NCBI RefSeq assembly: GCF_001424195.1
Contig: NZ_LMOO01000005.1
Span: 299,646-363,645 of the forward strand
Direction of reading: 5' to 3'
Length of the DNA: 64,000 bases
Source of the DNA: Cellulomonas sp. Leaf334
GTDB taxonomy: Bacteria > Actinomycetota > Actinomycetes > Actinomycetales > Cellulomonadaceae
Position numbers and translations under genes: made by a program
The notes under the pieces: model-generated
The model's database searches: none
Told to the model about the DNA's origin: nothing
What the model saw: the letters and a program-made list of their open reading frames with translations, nothing else
Shown here: positions 26,780-35,695 of the stretch, in pieces
Numbering within the stretch: position 1 is the stretch's first letter
Layout: the number at the start of each line of letters is the position of its first letter

Positions 26780-29700
26780 ATGGCGTCGCAGACCGTCACC
26801 CCCGCACCCGCGGGCGAGCAGCCCGAGGTGCTCGACGTCCCCGTCGCCGGGCTCGTCGACCTCGACGGACGCCGCTTCTACCGGATCACGTCCTACGACG
26901 ACCTGCCGCCGTTCTTCATGACCCTGGTCGGCGCGAGCGACCTGTGGCTGTTCATCTCCAGCACCGGGGGCGTCACAGCCGGGCGCGAGGAGGCCGACCG
27001 AGCGCTCTTCCCGTACTCCACCGAGGACAAGGTCTCCGCGGGCGCGGGCCGGACCGGTGGGCTCACGCTCCTGCGAGTCGGCACCGTCTTCTGGCAGCCG
27101 TTCGCGCCGCGCCGACCGGGCGACCCGGACGTCGAGCGCCACCTCTACAAGGACCCGCTCGGCACGACGCTCGTGTTCGAGGAGACCCGGCCCGACCTGG
27201 GGCTGCGCGTCCGGGTGACGTGGACGACCGCTGCCCGGTTCGGCGTCGTGCGCGAGGTCGAGGTCGCTTCGATGACCGACCGGCACCTGCGGACCGAGGT
27301 CCTGGACGGCTTCGTCGACCTCCTGCCCGCGGGAGTCACCGTGCAGACGCAGAGCGAGTTCAGCAGCCTCCTCGACGCGTACAAGCGTGCCGAGGTCGAC
27401 CCCGCGACCGGCCTCGGGCTGGTCTACCTGAACTCGACGCTCACGGACAAGAGTGACCCGAGCGAGTCGCTCTCGACGACCGTCGCGTGGCAGGTCGGCC
27501 TCGTCGACGCCGACCACCTGCTCTCGGTCCGGCAGGTCGGCGAGTTCGCGACCGGCCGCCCCGTCGTCGCGGAGCACGAGGTCCGCGGCGAGAAGGGTGC
27601 GTACCTGGTCCGCGCGGACCTCACGCTCGCCCCCGGTGAGCAGCGCCGCTGGAGCGTCGTCGCCGACGTGGACCAGAGCGCCGCCGACGTCGTCCGCCTG
27701 CAGACCCTGCTCGCCGACCCCGTCGCAGCCGCCCTCGCGCTCGCCGCCGACGTCGCGGGCACGCGCGCGCACCTCGACCGGCTCGTCGGGACCGCGGACG
27801 CCGCGCAGGTCACGGGCGACGAGCTCGCCACCGCCCACCACCGCGCGAACGTCCTGTTCAACATCATGCGCGGGGGAGTCCTCGTCGACGGGTACGCCGT
27901 CCGCACGGCAGACCTGCGGGCGTTCGTCGGCCAGCGCAGCCCGCTGACCCTCGACCGCAGCAGGGCGTGGTTCGACGACCTCGCCGCGACCGAGCAGATC
28001 GACGGCCTCGTCGAGCGGGCCGACGCGTCCGGCGACCCGGACCTGCTGCGGCTCGTGCGCGAGTACCTCCCGCTGACGTTCAGCCGCCGGCACGGCGACC
28101 CGAGCCGCCCCTGGAACAAGTTCCGGATCGCCCTGACCGGCGAGGACGGCGAGACGCTCGTCGACTTCCAGGGCAACTGGCGGGACATCTTCCAGAACTG
28201 GGAGGCGCTGGCCTGGTCGTTCCCGGAGTACGTCGAGTCGATGGTCGCGGTGTTCCTCGACGCCACGACGGCCGACGGCTACAACCCGTACCGCATCTCG
28301 CGCTCCGGCGTCGACTGGGAGGTGCCCGAGCCGTCGAACCCCTGGGCGAACATCGGTTACTGGAGCGACCACCAGGTGATCTACCTGGTCAAGCTCCTCG
28401 AGGCGTCGCGACGGTTCCACCCCGGTCGCCTGGAGGCGCTCGTCGACCGCGCCGTCTTCACGCACGCCGACGTCCCGTACCGCATCGCGACGTACGACGA
28501 GATGGTCGTCGAGCCGATCGCGACGATCTCCTTCGACACCGAGGCCGAGGAGCGGGTCCAGCGGCGCGTCGCGACCGAGGGTGCCGACGGGCGGCTCGTG
28601 CATGGCACCGACGGTGACCTCGTGCGCGTGTCGCTCGGCGAGAAGCTGCTGCTGACCATCCTCGCGAAGGTCGTCAACCTGGTCCCCGACGGCGGCATCT
28701 GGATGAACACCCAGCGCCCCGAGTGGAACGACGCGAACAACGCGCTCGTCGGCAAGGGCCTCTCCGTCGTCACCCTCGCCTACCTGCGCCGCGCCCTGAC
28801 CCTGGCCCAGGACCTGCTCAGCCAGGACCTCACCGTGACCAGCGAGCTCGCGAGCCTGCTGACAGACGTGCACGCCGCGCTCAGCGAGCCCGTCGAGCAG
28901 GCGGCCACCGGGTTCGACGGCCAGGGGCGACGGGCCGTCATGGACGCCCTCGGCTCGGCCGGCACCGCGTACCGAGCGCGCGTGTACGCAGGGTTCAGCG
29001 GCGAGCACGCGACGATCCCGGTGCGCGCCGTGCAGGCGTTCCTCTCGGACGCGACGGTGTACGTCGACGCCGCGCTGCGGGCCAACCGTCGCGAGGACGG
29101 TCTGTACCACTCGTACAACCTGCTGGACCTGCGCGACGGCGCGACCGTCGGTCGCCTGCAGGAGATGCTCGAAGGCCAGGTCGCCGTCCTGTCGTCCGGC
29201 GTCCAGACGCCCGCCGAGGCACTGGCGCTCGCCCGGGCACTGCGCCGCAGCGCGCTGTACCGGGCGGACCAGAACTCCTACCAGCTCTACCCCGACCGCG
29301 AGCTCCCGACCTTCCTGGTGCGCAACCTGATCACCGCGGAGCAGGCGGCCTCCGCACCCCTGCTGGCGACGCTCGTCGCGGCCGGCGACACGACGGTCGT
29401 GCTGCGCGACGTGCGCGGCGACCACCGCTTCGCGCCCGGGCTGCACAACGCACGCGACCTCGACGCCGCCCTCGACGCGGTTGACGTCCCCGGGGTCGCC
29501 GACGGCCGCCACGCCGTCCTCGACGTGTTCGAGCAGGTGTTCCGGCACGCCGAGTTCACCGGCCGGTCCGGCTCGTTCTTCGCCTACGAGGGCCTGGGCA
29601 GCATCTACTGGCACATGGTGTCCAAGCTGCTGCTCGCCGTGCAGGAGAACCACGACCGCGCGGTCGCCGAGGGCGCCGACCCGGCCGTCGTCGCCGGTCT

Positions 29701-30211
29701 CGCCGACGCGTACGAGGACATCCGGCTCGGCCTGGGCTACTGCAAGACCCCCGGCGAGTACGGCGCGTTCCCCGTCGACCCGTACTCCCACACCCCCGCC
29801 GGCAAGGGCGCCCGGCAGCCCGGCATGACCGGCCAGGTCAAGGAGGAGATCCTCACCCGCCTCGGCGAGCTGGGCCTGCGCGTCGAGAGCGGTCGCGTCG
29901 TCGTCCGGCCCGTGCTGCTGCGGGCCGACGAGTGGACGTCCTCCCCGACGACCTTCAGCTATCACGACCTCGCCCAGCGCGAGAAGACCCTGACGCTCCC
30001 CGCAGGCTCCCTCGCGTTCACGTTCTGCCAGGTGCCCGTCGTCTACCGCCGCACCGCCGCACCCGGTGCGACGCCGACCGTCGTCGCGCACCTCGCCGAC
30101 GGCACCCGCGTCGAGGGCATCGACGGCGCCCTGGACACCGACGTGAGCGAGCGGATCTTCCGACGCACGGGCGACGTCGTCCGCGTGGAGGTCGAGGTCC
30201 CCACCCGCTGA
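26780..30211 (+). CDS. Large putative carbohydrate-active enzyme, phosphorylase/(alpha/alpha)6-barrel type
   Basis: A 1143-residue protein without a signal peptide, so cytoplasmic. The first 300 residues look like a beta-sandwich (FFMTLVGASDLWLFISSTGG, LGLRVRVTWTTAARFGVVREVEV), as in GH94-like phosphorylases. The middle is helix-rich with FSRRHGDPSRPWNKF, GNWRDIFQNWEALAWSFP and NIGYWSDHQVIYLVKLLEAS. RPEWNDANNALVGKG holds Asp651 in a WND motif like the one carrying the general acid of GH94 phosphorylases. The C-terminal ~150 residues are again beta-rich. I cannot name the family with certainty; the large beta-glucan phosphorylase families are the best guess. The ATG at 26780 follows CGAAGGAC. 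The CRP-like and CebR-like sites support a role in glucan use. Confidence 0.72.
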   Translation: MASQTVTPAPAGEQPEVLDVPVAGLVDLDGRRFYRITSYDDLPPFFMTLVGASDLWLFISSTGGVTAGREEADRALFPYSTEDKVSAGAGRTGGLTLLRVGTVFWQPFAPRRPGDPDVERHLYKDPLGTTLVFEETRPDLGLRVRVTWTTAARFGVVREVEVASMTDRHLRTEVLDGFVDLLPAGVTVQTQSEFSSLLDAYKRAEVDPATGLGLVYLNSTLTDKSDPSESLSTTVAWQVGLVDADHLLSVRQVGEFATGRPVVAEHEVRGEKGAYLVRADLTLAPGEQRRWSVVADVDQSAADVVRLQTLLADPVAAALALAADVAGTRAHLDRLVGTADAAQVTGDELATAHHRANVLFNIMRGGVLVDGYAVRTADLRAFVGQRSPLTLDRSRAWFDDLAATEQIDGLVERADASGDPDLLRLVREYLPLTFSRRHGDPSRPWNKFRIALTGEDGETLVDFQGNWRDIFQNWEALAWSFPEYVESMVAVFLDATTADGYNPYRISRSGVDWEVPEPSNPWANIGYWSDHQVIYLVKLLEASRRFHPGRLEALVDRAVFTHADVPYRIATYDEMVVEPIATISFDTEAEERVQRRVATEGADGRLVHGTDGDLVRVSLGEKLLLTILAKVVNLVPDGGIWMNTQRPEWNDANNALVGKGLSVVTLAYLRRALTLAQDLLSQDLTVTSELASLLTDVHAALSEPVEQAATGFDGQGRRAVMDALGSAGTAYRARVYAGFSGEHATIPVRAVQAFLSDATVYVDAALRANRREDGLYHSYNLLDLRDGATVGRLQEMLEGQVAVLSSGVQTPAEALALARALRRSALYRADQNSYQLYPDRELPTFLVRNLITAEQAASAPLLATLVAAGDTTVVLRDVRGDHRFAPGLHNARDLDAALDAVDVPGVADGRHAVLDVFEQVFRHAEFTGRSGSFFAYEGLGSIYWHMVSKLLLAVQENHDRAVAEGADPAVVAGLADAYEDIRLGLGYCKTPGEYGAFPVDPYSHTPAGKGARQPGMTGQVKEEILTRLGELGLRVESGRVVVRPVLLRADEWTSSPTTFSYHDLAQREKTLTLPAGSLAFTFCQVPVVYRRTAAPGATPTVVAHLADGTRVEGIDGALDTDVSERIFRRTGDVVRVEVEVPTR

Positions 30212-30219
30212 CGTCCGGC

Positions 30220-31206
30220 TCAGCCCGGCGGGTACCGGGCGTCCCACTCGGCGGAGAGGTAGGGCATCCGGCCCTCGCGGCCGAACGTCCACAGGAAGTC
30301 GTCGGCGCGTCGGTGGAGCTCCGCCAGAACGTGCGGTGGCACGTCGACGTCGGGCGGACGACCGAGCGCGCCGCGCAGCTGCCCGGTCAACGACTCCACC
30401 GTCGCGAGACAACCGGCGTCCACGTCCGACGCCTGAGCATCCCCGTCCGGCCCGTGCATCACCCGGGCGACGGCTTCGGCGACGCACTCGGCCGCAGTCG
30501 TCGGGACCCTGCGCGAGCCGTCGACGGCCTCGAGAAGTGCTCGGGCGAGAGCCGGGTCGCCCGCACCCGACGCGGCCGCCGCACACTCGGCGGCCGCCGC
30601 CTCAACGTCCGTCCCGCGCACCAGCCGGTCGACGAGCATCGCGACGCACCCGCCTACTGCCCCGTCCACCCCGCTGCCGCGGGTGCCGGCCATGATCTCC
30701 ACGCCCTGCTCGAACGGCGCGTCCGTACCGACCAGACCCGCCACAGCGGTCGGGACGCACGTGCCCCAGCCGGTGCCGCCGGTTCTGCTCGAGCCACCGC
30801 CGAGGACGTCCGGGTCGTACCCGAAGAGAGCCGAGCCGACGAAGGCACCGTCGGGCTCCACATCGAAGTCACCGTGCAGGGAGCACCACCTGCTGATGTT
30901 CCGGGCGTGCAGGTCGCTGACCGAGACGAATCCTCGGTCGAGCACGCGCCGGTACGAGCGGATCAGGGTGTCTGCGGCCAGCACGGCCAGGCACGCGTCG
31001 ACGCTGACTCCCGTCGCGAAGGCGCCCACCAGGACTCCGCGTGTGCGAGCGGTGAGCTCGGCGTCCGGTTCGCCGAGCGACGCAGAGGTGTCCGACGACG
31101 GCCCGACATCGGTGTGGGCCGCCCGGAACCGTGAGTACGGCCGGCGCGTCGCCCGCCCGACGAGTCGGAACACCGTGTTCGCCGCGGCCCACCCGAGCCG
31201 TTTCAT
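30220..31206 (-). CDS. ADP-ribosylglycohydrolase-like protein
   Basis: A 328-residue mostly helical protein. Parts recall ADP-ribosylglycohydrolases (DraG/ARH): ELTARTRGVLVGAFATGVSVDACLA near residue 50, a GGTGWGTCVPTAVAGLVG segment, and a C-terminal TGQLRGALGRPPDVDVPPHVL. The metal-binding Asp clusters (GDxxG, DxDTT) are not evident, so it may be inactive or a distant relative. The ATG at 31206 is chosen because MKRLGWAAANTVFRLVGRATRR looks like a true N-terminus. It is convergent with the large enzyme gene, 8 bp away. The G+C content is somewhat lower upstream. Confidence 0.5.
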   Translation of the reverse strand: MKRLGWAAANTVFRLVGRATRRPYSRFRAAHTDVGPSSDTSASLGEPDAELTARTRGVLVGAFATGVSVDACLAVLAADTLIRSYRRVLDRGFVSVSDLHARNISRWCSLHGDFDVEPDGAFVGSALFGYDPDVLGGGSSRTGGTGWGTCVPTAVAGLVGTDAPFEQGVEIMAGTRGSGVDGAVGGCVAMLVDRLVRGTDVEAAAAECAAAASGAGDPALARALLEAVDGSRRVPTTAAECVAEAVARVMHGPDGDAQASDVDAGCLATVESLTGQLRGALGRPPDVDVPPHVLAELHRRADDFLWTFGREGRMPYLSAEWDARYPPG

Positions 31207-31281
31207 GAGGGCCCCCGGTTGCCGGCACGGATCGACGATCGACACCGTCCTCCGCGACGGCTGCCGGGTCAACACAGTCAC

Positions 31282-31295
31282 AGGTGTTCGCACCT
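31282..31295. promoter_or_regulatory. Small TTCG-loop hairpin upstream of the ARH-like gene
   Basis: AGGTG and CACCT enclose a TTCG tetraloop. It lies in the 171-bp gap between the ARH-like start and the small ORF on the plus strand, next to the larger inverted repeat at 31296-31325. Confidence 0.3.
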
Positions 31296-31325
31296 CAGAA
31301 TCGGGACAAATAGGTCGCGATTCTG
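31296..31325. promoter_or_regulatory. CAGAATCG inverted repeat upstream of the ARH-like gene
   Basis: CAGAATCG and CGATTCTG are separated by 14 nt, 90 bp upstream of the ARH-like start. The surrounding 60 bp is AT-richer than the rest of the window. It may be an operator for that gene; no regulator is known. Confidence 0.4.
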
Positions 31326-31377
31326 TACACCCGGTTTCGAACGCGACGCGCTCAGCCCTCCACTGCGGTGCGCAGCC

Positions 31378-31575
31378 GTGCAGGGCCTGAGCCCGGTCGG
31401 CATCGAGGTCGACGAGATCCCGCCGGCAGGGTTCTCGTCCGGCGACCACTCCGTGCTGACCGTTGCGCCGCTGAAGTACGCCGGCCGGCAACCGCAGGCA
31501 GCCCGACTCGCGGAGTCGGCCGCAAACGTCAGAGACTTCCTGGTCGCGAGGCTCAGCCAGTCCGCGAACAGGTAG
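31378..31575 (+). CDS. Possible small protein or gene remnant
   Basis: A frame starting at GTG 31378 encodes 65 residues (GLSPVGIEVDEIPPAGFSSGD, VLTVAPLKYAGRQPQAARLA, SAANVRDFLVARLSQSANR). The composition, with few Arg/Pro runs and an amphipathic C-terminal helix, looks more protein-like than most shadow frames. No ribosome-binding site or known domain is seen. It could be the 3' remnant of a decayed gene. The 400-bp gap 31207-31606 otherwise holds only the inverted repeats and a terminator. Confidence 0.3.
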   Translation: MQGLSPVGIEVDEIPPAGFSSGDHSVLTVAPLKYAGRQPQAARLAESAANVRDFLVARLSQSANR

Positions 31576-31598
31576 CCCGGATCCCTGCGGATCCGGGC
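31575..31598. terminator. Terminator downstream of rtcB
   Basis: GCCCGGATCC at 31575-31584 and GGATCCGGGC at 31589-31598 form a perfect 10-bp stem with a CTGC loop. It starts 8 bp beyond the rtcB stop on the minus strand and also follows the small plus-strand frame, so it may work both ways. Confidence 0.7.
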
Positions 31599-31606
31599 CC
31601 CCGTCG

Positions 31607-32785
31607 TCAGTCGCCCTTCACGTTGACGATCTGGTGCAGGACGTGGCGGAGCTCGACGAGGTCGGCGGCGTCGGCCATGACCTGGTCGATGTCCTTGTAC
31701 GCCGCCGGGATCTCGTCGATGAACGCGTCGGTGTCGCGGTACTCGATGCCGGTCATGGCCTCGCGCAGCTGCTCGTGGGTGAACAGCCGACGCGCGGCGG
31801 ACCGCGAGTGGTTGCGGCCGGCGCCATGCGGCGACGAGTTCAGCGAGAGCGGGTCACCCTTGCCGGTCACGACGTACGACGCGGTGCCCATCGACCCCGG
31901 GATCAGCCCGGCGTCACCGACACCGGCCTTGATCGCGCCCTTGCGGGACACCCACACCTTCTTCCCGAAGTGCTTCTCCTGCTCGGTGAAGTTGTGGTGG
32001 CAGTTGACGCGCTCGGCCTCGACGACGGGCTCGCCCATGTGCTCGGAGATGGCGGCCACGACGCGGTCCATCATCTCCTCGCGGTTGAGCAGGGCGTAGT
32101 CCTGGGCCCACCGCAGCTCGCGGATGTACGCCCAGAACTCGTCGGTGTCCTCGACCAGGTACGCCAGGTCGCGGTCGGGCAGCGTGATCCACCACTTCGC
32201 GCAGAGGTCGGCGGCGACCTTGATGTGCCGCTGCGCGATGCGGTTGCCGACGCCGCGGCTCCCGGAGTGCAGGAACAGCCACACGGTGCCGGCCTCGTCG
32301 ACGGTGACCTCGATGAAGTGGTTCCCCGACCCGAGCGAGCCCAGCTGCAGCCGCCAGCGCGGGGCGTCGGCACCCGGGTCGAAGCCCGCCTCGTCCGCCC
32401 TCGCCTCGAGCGTCGCGACGCGGCCGGCCGCGGTCGACGTCAGCCTCGCGTTCACGCCACCTGCCGACAGCGGGACCGCCTTCTCGATGGCCTGCCGCAG
32501 CGTCGCCAGCGACCCCCGCCCACGCACCTCGTCCGCCGTCCACTGGGTGCGGACGGCGATCATGCCGCAGCCGATGTCCACGCCGACGGCGGCGGGGATG
32601 ATCGCGCCCAGCGTCGGGATGACACTGCCGACCGTCGCGCCCTTGCCCAAGTGGGCGTCGGGCATGAGGGCCAGGTGCGGGTAGATGAAGGGGAGGGTGG
32701 AGGTGGCGACTGCCTGGGCCCGGGTGTTCTCCTCGAGGATCGATGCCCAGCTGATCAGTCGCGGGCTGAGGTGCTCGCGTGTCAT
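31607..32785 (-). CDS. rtcB: RNA-splicing ligase RtcB
   Basis: A 392-residue GTP- and Mn2+-dependent ligase that joins RNA 2',3'-cyclic phosphate or 3'-phosphate ends to 5'-OH ends. Diagnostic motifs are PDAHLGKGATVGSV, GVDIGCGMIAVRT with the metal-binding Cys, LGSGNHFIE, LHSGSRGVG, NCHHNF and SPHGAGR, which holds the guanylylated histidine. It belongs to the short bacterial RtcB group often found without the RtcA/RtcR genes; none is seen here. The ATG at 32785 gives the usual MTREHLSPRLISWAS start; an in-frame GTG at 32803 is possible. Confidence 0.95.
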   Translation of the reverse strand: MTREHLSPRLISWASILEENTRAQAVATSTLPFIYPHLALMPDAHLGKGATVGSVIPTLGAIIPAAVGVDIGCGMIAVRTQWTADEVRGRGSLATLRQAIEKAVPLSAGGVNARLTSTAAGRVATLEARADEAGFDPGADAPRWRLQLGSLGSGNHFIEVTVDEAGTVWLFLHSGSRGVGNRIAQRHIKVAADLCAKWWITLPDRDLAYLVEDTDEFWAYIRELRWAQDYALLNREEMMDRVVAAISEHMGEPVVEAERVNCHHNFTEQEKHFGKKVWVSRKGAIKAGVGDAGLIPGSMGTASYVVTGKGDPLSLNSSPHGAGRNHSRSAARRLFTHEQLREAMTGIEYRDTDAFIDEIPAAYKDIDQVMADAADLVELRHVLHQIVNVKGD

Positions 32786-32856
32786 GAGGCGGGAGCCTGT
32801 CACGGCGATCGCGTGACGTCGCCGTCATTCCCCGGACACCACCCGGCTGGACCTGC

Positions 32857-32869
32857 CACGATCTGCCCG
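32857..32869 (+). promoter_or_regulatory. Leaderless promoter of the RDD gene
   Basis: CACGAT at 32857-32862 lies 6 nt before the GTG at 32869. CGGACA at 32833-32838, 18 bp upstream, is a fair -35. No Shine-Dalgarno is present. Confidence 0.45.
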
Positions 32870-33903
32870 TGACCGACACGGAGGTGCTGCCCCCCGACCT
32901 CGCGCCGCCCGCCGACGGCCCGCCCCTCGCCTCCTGGCTGCGCCGCGTCGTCGCCGCGCTCCTCGACGGGTCGATCCTCGGCGGCGCGACGTGGATCGTG
33001 CTCGGCCCGGGGGGTTCGGGTCCGTCGCTGACGCCGACCTTCGACGTCGATGCCACAGGTGGCGTGGACGTGGTCGGGTGGTTCACCAGCCCGTGGCTCG
33101 TCGGGCTCCTGGTCGCGATGCTCGCGCTGCAGGGCTGGACCGGTGCCACCCCGGGCAAGCGGGTGGCGGGCGTCGCGGTCGTGCGGGTGTCCGACGGGCT
33201 GCCGGTGGGGTTCCTCGCGTCGGCGCTGCGGGTCGTCGCGCACGTGCTCGACGCGATCTTCCTCATCGGGTACCTGCGGCCGCTGTGGAACGCCCGCAAG
33301 CAGACGTTCGCCGACTCGATCGTCGGCACCCTGGCCGTCGAGACCCGCGAGCCTCCGGCGCACCCGTGGTTCGCGCGGTTCCGACGGGAGCGGTCGGTGT
33401 GGCGGTCGGCCGTGGTGAACGTCGCGGCGATCGTTGTGTGCGCGCTCGGCGTGGCGTTCTCGGCGTCGCAGACCACGACCGGGTCCGTGCAGACGTCCGA
33501 CGTCCCGTGCGTGGAAGGCGTGCAGACCGCGACCGCGTCCGTCGCAGGCTCACGGGAGGTCCTGGCCTACGTCGACCAGCGGCTGTGGCTGACCCGGCCC
33601 AGCACGGACCTCTCGCAGACCCGGCTGAGCATCGGCTGGACGTGGTACGACACCGACCTGATGTCGGTCGACCGCATGGTGGCGACCGACATCCTCGACG
33701 CCGACGGGCAGGTGGTGACCGAGCACGAGCAGGAGCCCGGCGCTCGCAGCATCGCCGTGCTCGACCCCGTGACGATCGAGGCCGCCGACCTCGAGAACGC
33801 AGGCCGGGGCTGGACTGTCGAGTCCCGTCTCGTCTCCAACGGCGCCACCGTCGCGTCGTGCATGGTGAGCCAGGAGGACTGGGACAGCGCGGGCCAGGGC
33901 TGA
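32869..33903 (+). CDS. RDD-family membrane protein with extracytoplasmic C-terminal domain
   Basis: A 344-residue protein. The N-terminal RDD module has WLRRVVAALLDGSILGG, GATPGKRVAGVAVVRVSDG and ADSIVGTLAV. A further helix (AVVNVAAIVVCALGVAFSASQTT) leads to a C-terminal domain with two cysteines (VPCVEG and ASCMVS) that could form a disulfide outside the cell. RDD proteins may act as transporters or Na+/H+ antiporters. Convergent with the Lnt-like gene, 14 bp away. Confidence 0.82.
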   Translation: MTDTEVLPPDLAPPADGPPLASWLRRVVAALLDGSILGGATWIVLGPGGSGPSLTPTFDVDATGGVDVVGWFTSPWLVGLLVAMLALQGWTGATPGKRVAGVAVVRVSDGLPVGFLASALRVVAHVLDAIFLIGYLRPLWNARKQTFADSIVGTLAVETREPPAHPWFARFRRERSVWRSAVVNVAAIVVCALGVAFSASQTTTGSVQTSDVPCVEGVQTATASVAGSREVLAYVDQRLWLTRPSTDLSQTRLSIGWTWYDTDLMSVDRMVATDILDADGQVVTEHEQEPGARSIAVLDPVTIEAADLENAGRGWTVESRLVSNGATVASCMVSQEDWDSAGQG

Positions 33904-33917
33904 CCGGACGGGCGGGG

Positions 33918-35486
33918 TCATCGGCCCTGCGGGCGCCTCCCGGGCCGGAACGCGGCGACGGTGAGGACCACCAGCCCGGCCGCGACGGCGTAGGCGACAC
34001 CGTCCCCGAGCGAGGCGTACCAGGTGTCGTACCCCTGCGTCGGCACCGCCACCACCAGGGTCTGGTCGTCGGACACGAAGTAGTCGCTCTTGTGACCGAG
34101 CAGTCTGCCCTGCCCGTCGGTGGCCAGCGAGACCCCCTGCCGGGTCGGCCGCACCAGCGCCACCCCGTTCTCGACCGCACGGAACGGCGCCTGCTGGCCG
34201 TGCCACGCCGCGATGCTCTCCCAGTCGCTGGACGGCACCAGCAGGATGTCCACGTCCGCCTGGCCGGCCTGGCGCACCAGGGCCGGGAAGAAGTCGTCCT
34301 GGCAGATGATCGTGGCGAGGCGTCCGTAGGGCGTGTCGACGCTGGGGATCACACCCGGGCCCGCCTCGTGCCCGTCGCCCGGCACCGGCCTGGACTTCAG
34401 GTAGTCCCAGACGATGTCGCCCTGCGGGTCCAGCAGCACGGCGTGGTTCTCGTTGACCGGGCCGCCGTCGGAGCCGCGGTCGGCGGACAGCTGGACGATC
34501 ATCGAGACCTGTACGTACACACCGTGCTCGCGGGCGAGCCGGCCTGCCCGCGCCACCACGTCCTCCTGCTCCTCCTGGAGCGTCAGTGCCGCCGCCTCGG
34601 ACCACGCGATGATCCTCGCGCCCGCCACGGCCTCGCGCGCGGACCTCTCGAAGAGGTCGTCGAGCACGGGCGCGAAGTACTCCTTGCTCACCGCGGCACG
34701 TCCCGACGGATCGCCGGACCCGATGTCAGGTGCGGAGTAGGCGAGGTCGATCAGCCGCCGGTCGGGCGCCAGCGCCGCCACCCGCACCGTCTCGCTCCTC
34801 GGCGACGCGAAGGCGAGCTGCGCACCGCCGAACAGCAGCGCGGCGGCGGTGACGGCGACGAGGAGCATCGCCGGTGCCTTGACTCCCGGCCCGGACCACC
34901 CTCGCTCCCAGAGCTGGTTGACCACCGGGGCGAGCCAGCTGACGAGGAACGTCAGCGCCCAGATGCCGGCGATAGACACCACCTGCAGGAGCGGCAAGGA
35001 CCCGTACTGCGAGTACGCCGTGCTGCCCGCGGTACCGAACGGGTTGCCCATCGTGCCGAGCAGCTCCGCGGTCGTCACCGCCGCCGGGAACACCAGCGTC
35101 CGGGAGATCCCGTCCAGCCGCGGCGCCAGGAGGCGGTCGACGGCGAACGGCAGGGCTCCGCCGAATCCGAGGGTGAGGACGAACAGGTAGTAGCCGGATC
35201 CGTCGACGACCGGGAGGAACCCGTTCCGCAGCCCCACCAGGAGGGCGCAGGAGATCGCGACGACCAGGACGGGCAGCCCGACCACGGCGCGTTGGCTGCG
35301 GCTGAAGCGCAGCAGGAACACCGGTGCCAGCCACGCCGTCAGCGGGATCAGCGTCTGCAGGCCGGCGAAAGGCAGCAGTGCGGTGCCGACGACAAGCCAC
35401 ACCCACGACCACCGTCGGACCGCGCGGGACGCGGGGGCGTTCGGGTCGGTGGGTGGCGCGACTGCGTCGGCTGTCTGGACGGCCAT
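33918..35486 (-). CDS. Apolipoprotein N-acyltransferase-like membrane nitrilase
   Basis: A 522-residue protein. Several N-terminal helices (WVWLVVGTALLPFAGLQTLIPLTAW, AVVGLPVLVVAISCALLVGL) precede a nitrilase-type domain. The probable catalytic triad is Glu in AWSEAAALT, Lys in WDYLKSRPVPG and Cys in ATIICQDDFFP. In Lnt such a domain transfers a third acyl chain to lipoproteins. The closeness to true Lnt is limited, since PEG/FGE motifs are altered, so it may be an Lnt paralogue with another amide substrate. GAGGAGCC lies 4 nt before the ATG. Divergent from the MalT-type regulator across a 209-bp gap. Confidence 0.8.
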   Translation of the reverse strand: MAVQTADAVAPPTDPNAPASRAVRRWSWVWLVVGTALLPFAGLQTLIPLTAWLAPVFLLRFSRSQRAVVGLPVLVVAISCALLVGLRNGFLPVVDGSGYYLFVLTLGFGGALPFAVDRLLAPRLDGISRTLVFPAAVTTAELLGTMGNPFGTAGSTAYSQYGSLPLLQVVSIAGIWALTFLVSWLAPVVNQLWERGWSGPGVKAPAMLLVAVTAAALLFGGAQLAFASPRSETVRVAALAPDRRLIDLAYSAPDIGSGDPSGRAAVSKEYFAPVLDDLFERSAREAVAGARIIAWSEAAALTLQEEQEDVVARAGRLAREHGVYVQVSMIVQLSADRGSDGGPVNENHAVLLDPQGDIVWDYLKSRPVPGDGHEAGPGVIPSVDTPYGRLATIICQDDFFPALVRQAGQADVDILLVPSSDWESIAAWHGQQAPFRAVENGVALVRPTRQGVSLATDGQGRLLGHKSDYFVSDDQTLVVAVPTQGYDTWYASLGDGVAYAVAAGLVVLTVAAFRPGRRPQGR

Positions 35487-35695
35487 GACGGCTCCTCGGG
35501 TTGTCGGTGAGGAGGTGCCCTCCTCGCTCCGTCCGCACCGTCGCGCGCACCCGGGCGGGCCCGCACCACCCTGCGCGCAGGACACCCCGGGTGGGCCGGA
35601 CGGCCGGTCACCGGCGGCGTGGGGGACCATGGTCGCGGTGCAGCGCCGGAGCCCGGCCCGCGGGTACGGCATCGTGCGTCCGACCGGAGGCCTCC

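Noticed and set aside
26642..30586. A 1314-codon open frame on the minus strand
   Set aside because: It is antisense to the large enzyme gene, has no motif or ribosome-binding site, and runs across the neighbouring gene's end.
30220..31491. Extended start of the ARH-like gene back to 31491
   Set aside because: The extension has no protein-like features and would run through the inverted repeats; MKRLGWAAANTVF at 31206 is a better start.
35560..35640. GC-rich hairpins in the gap between the Lnt-like and MalT-type genes
   Set aside because: Several short CCGG-type complementarities occur, but none is longer or better placed than chance allows in sequence this rich in G+C.
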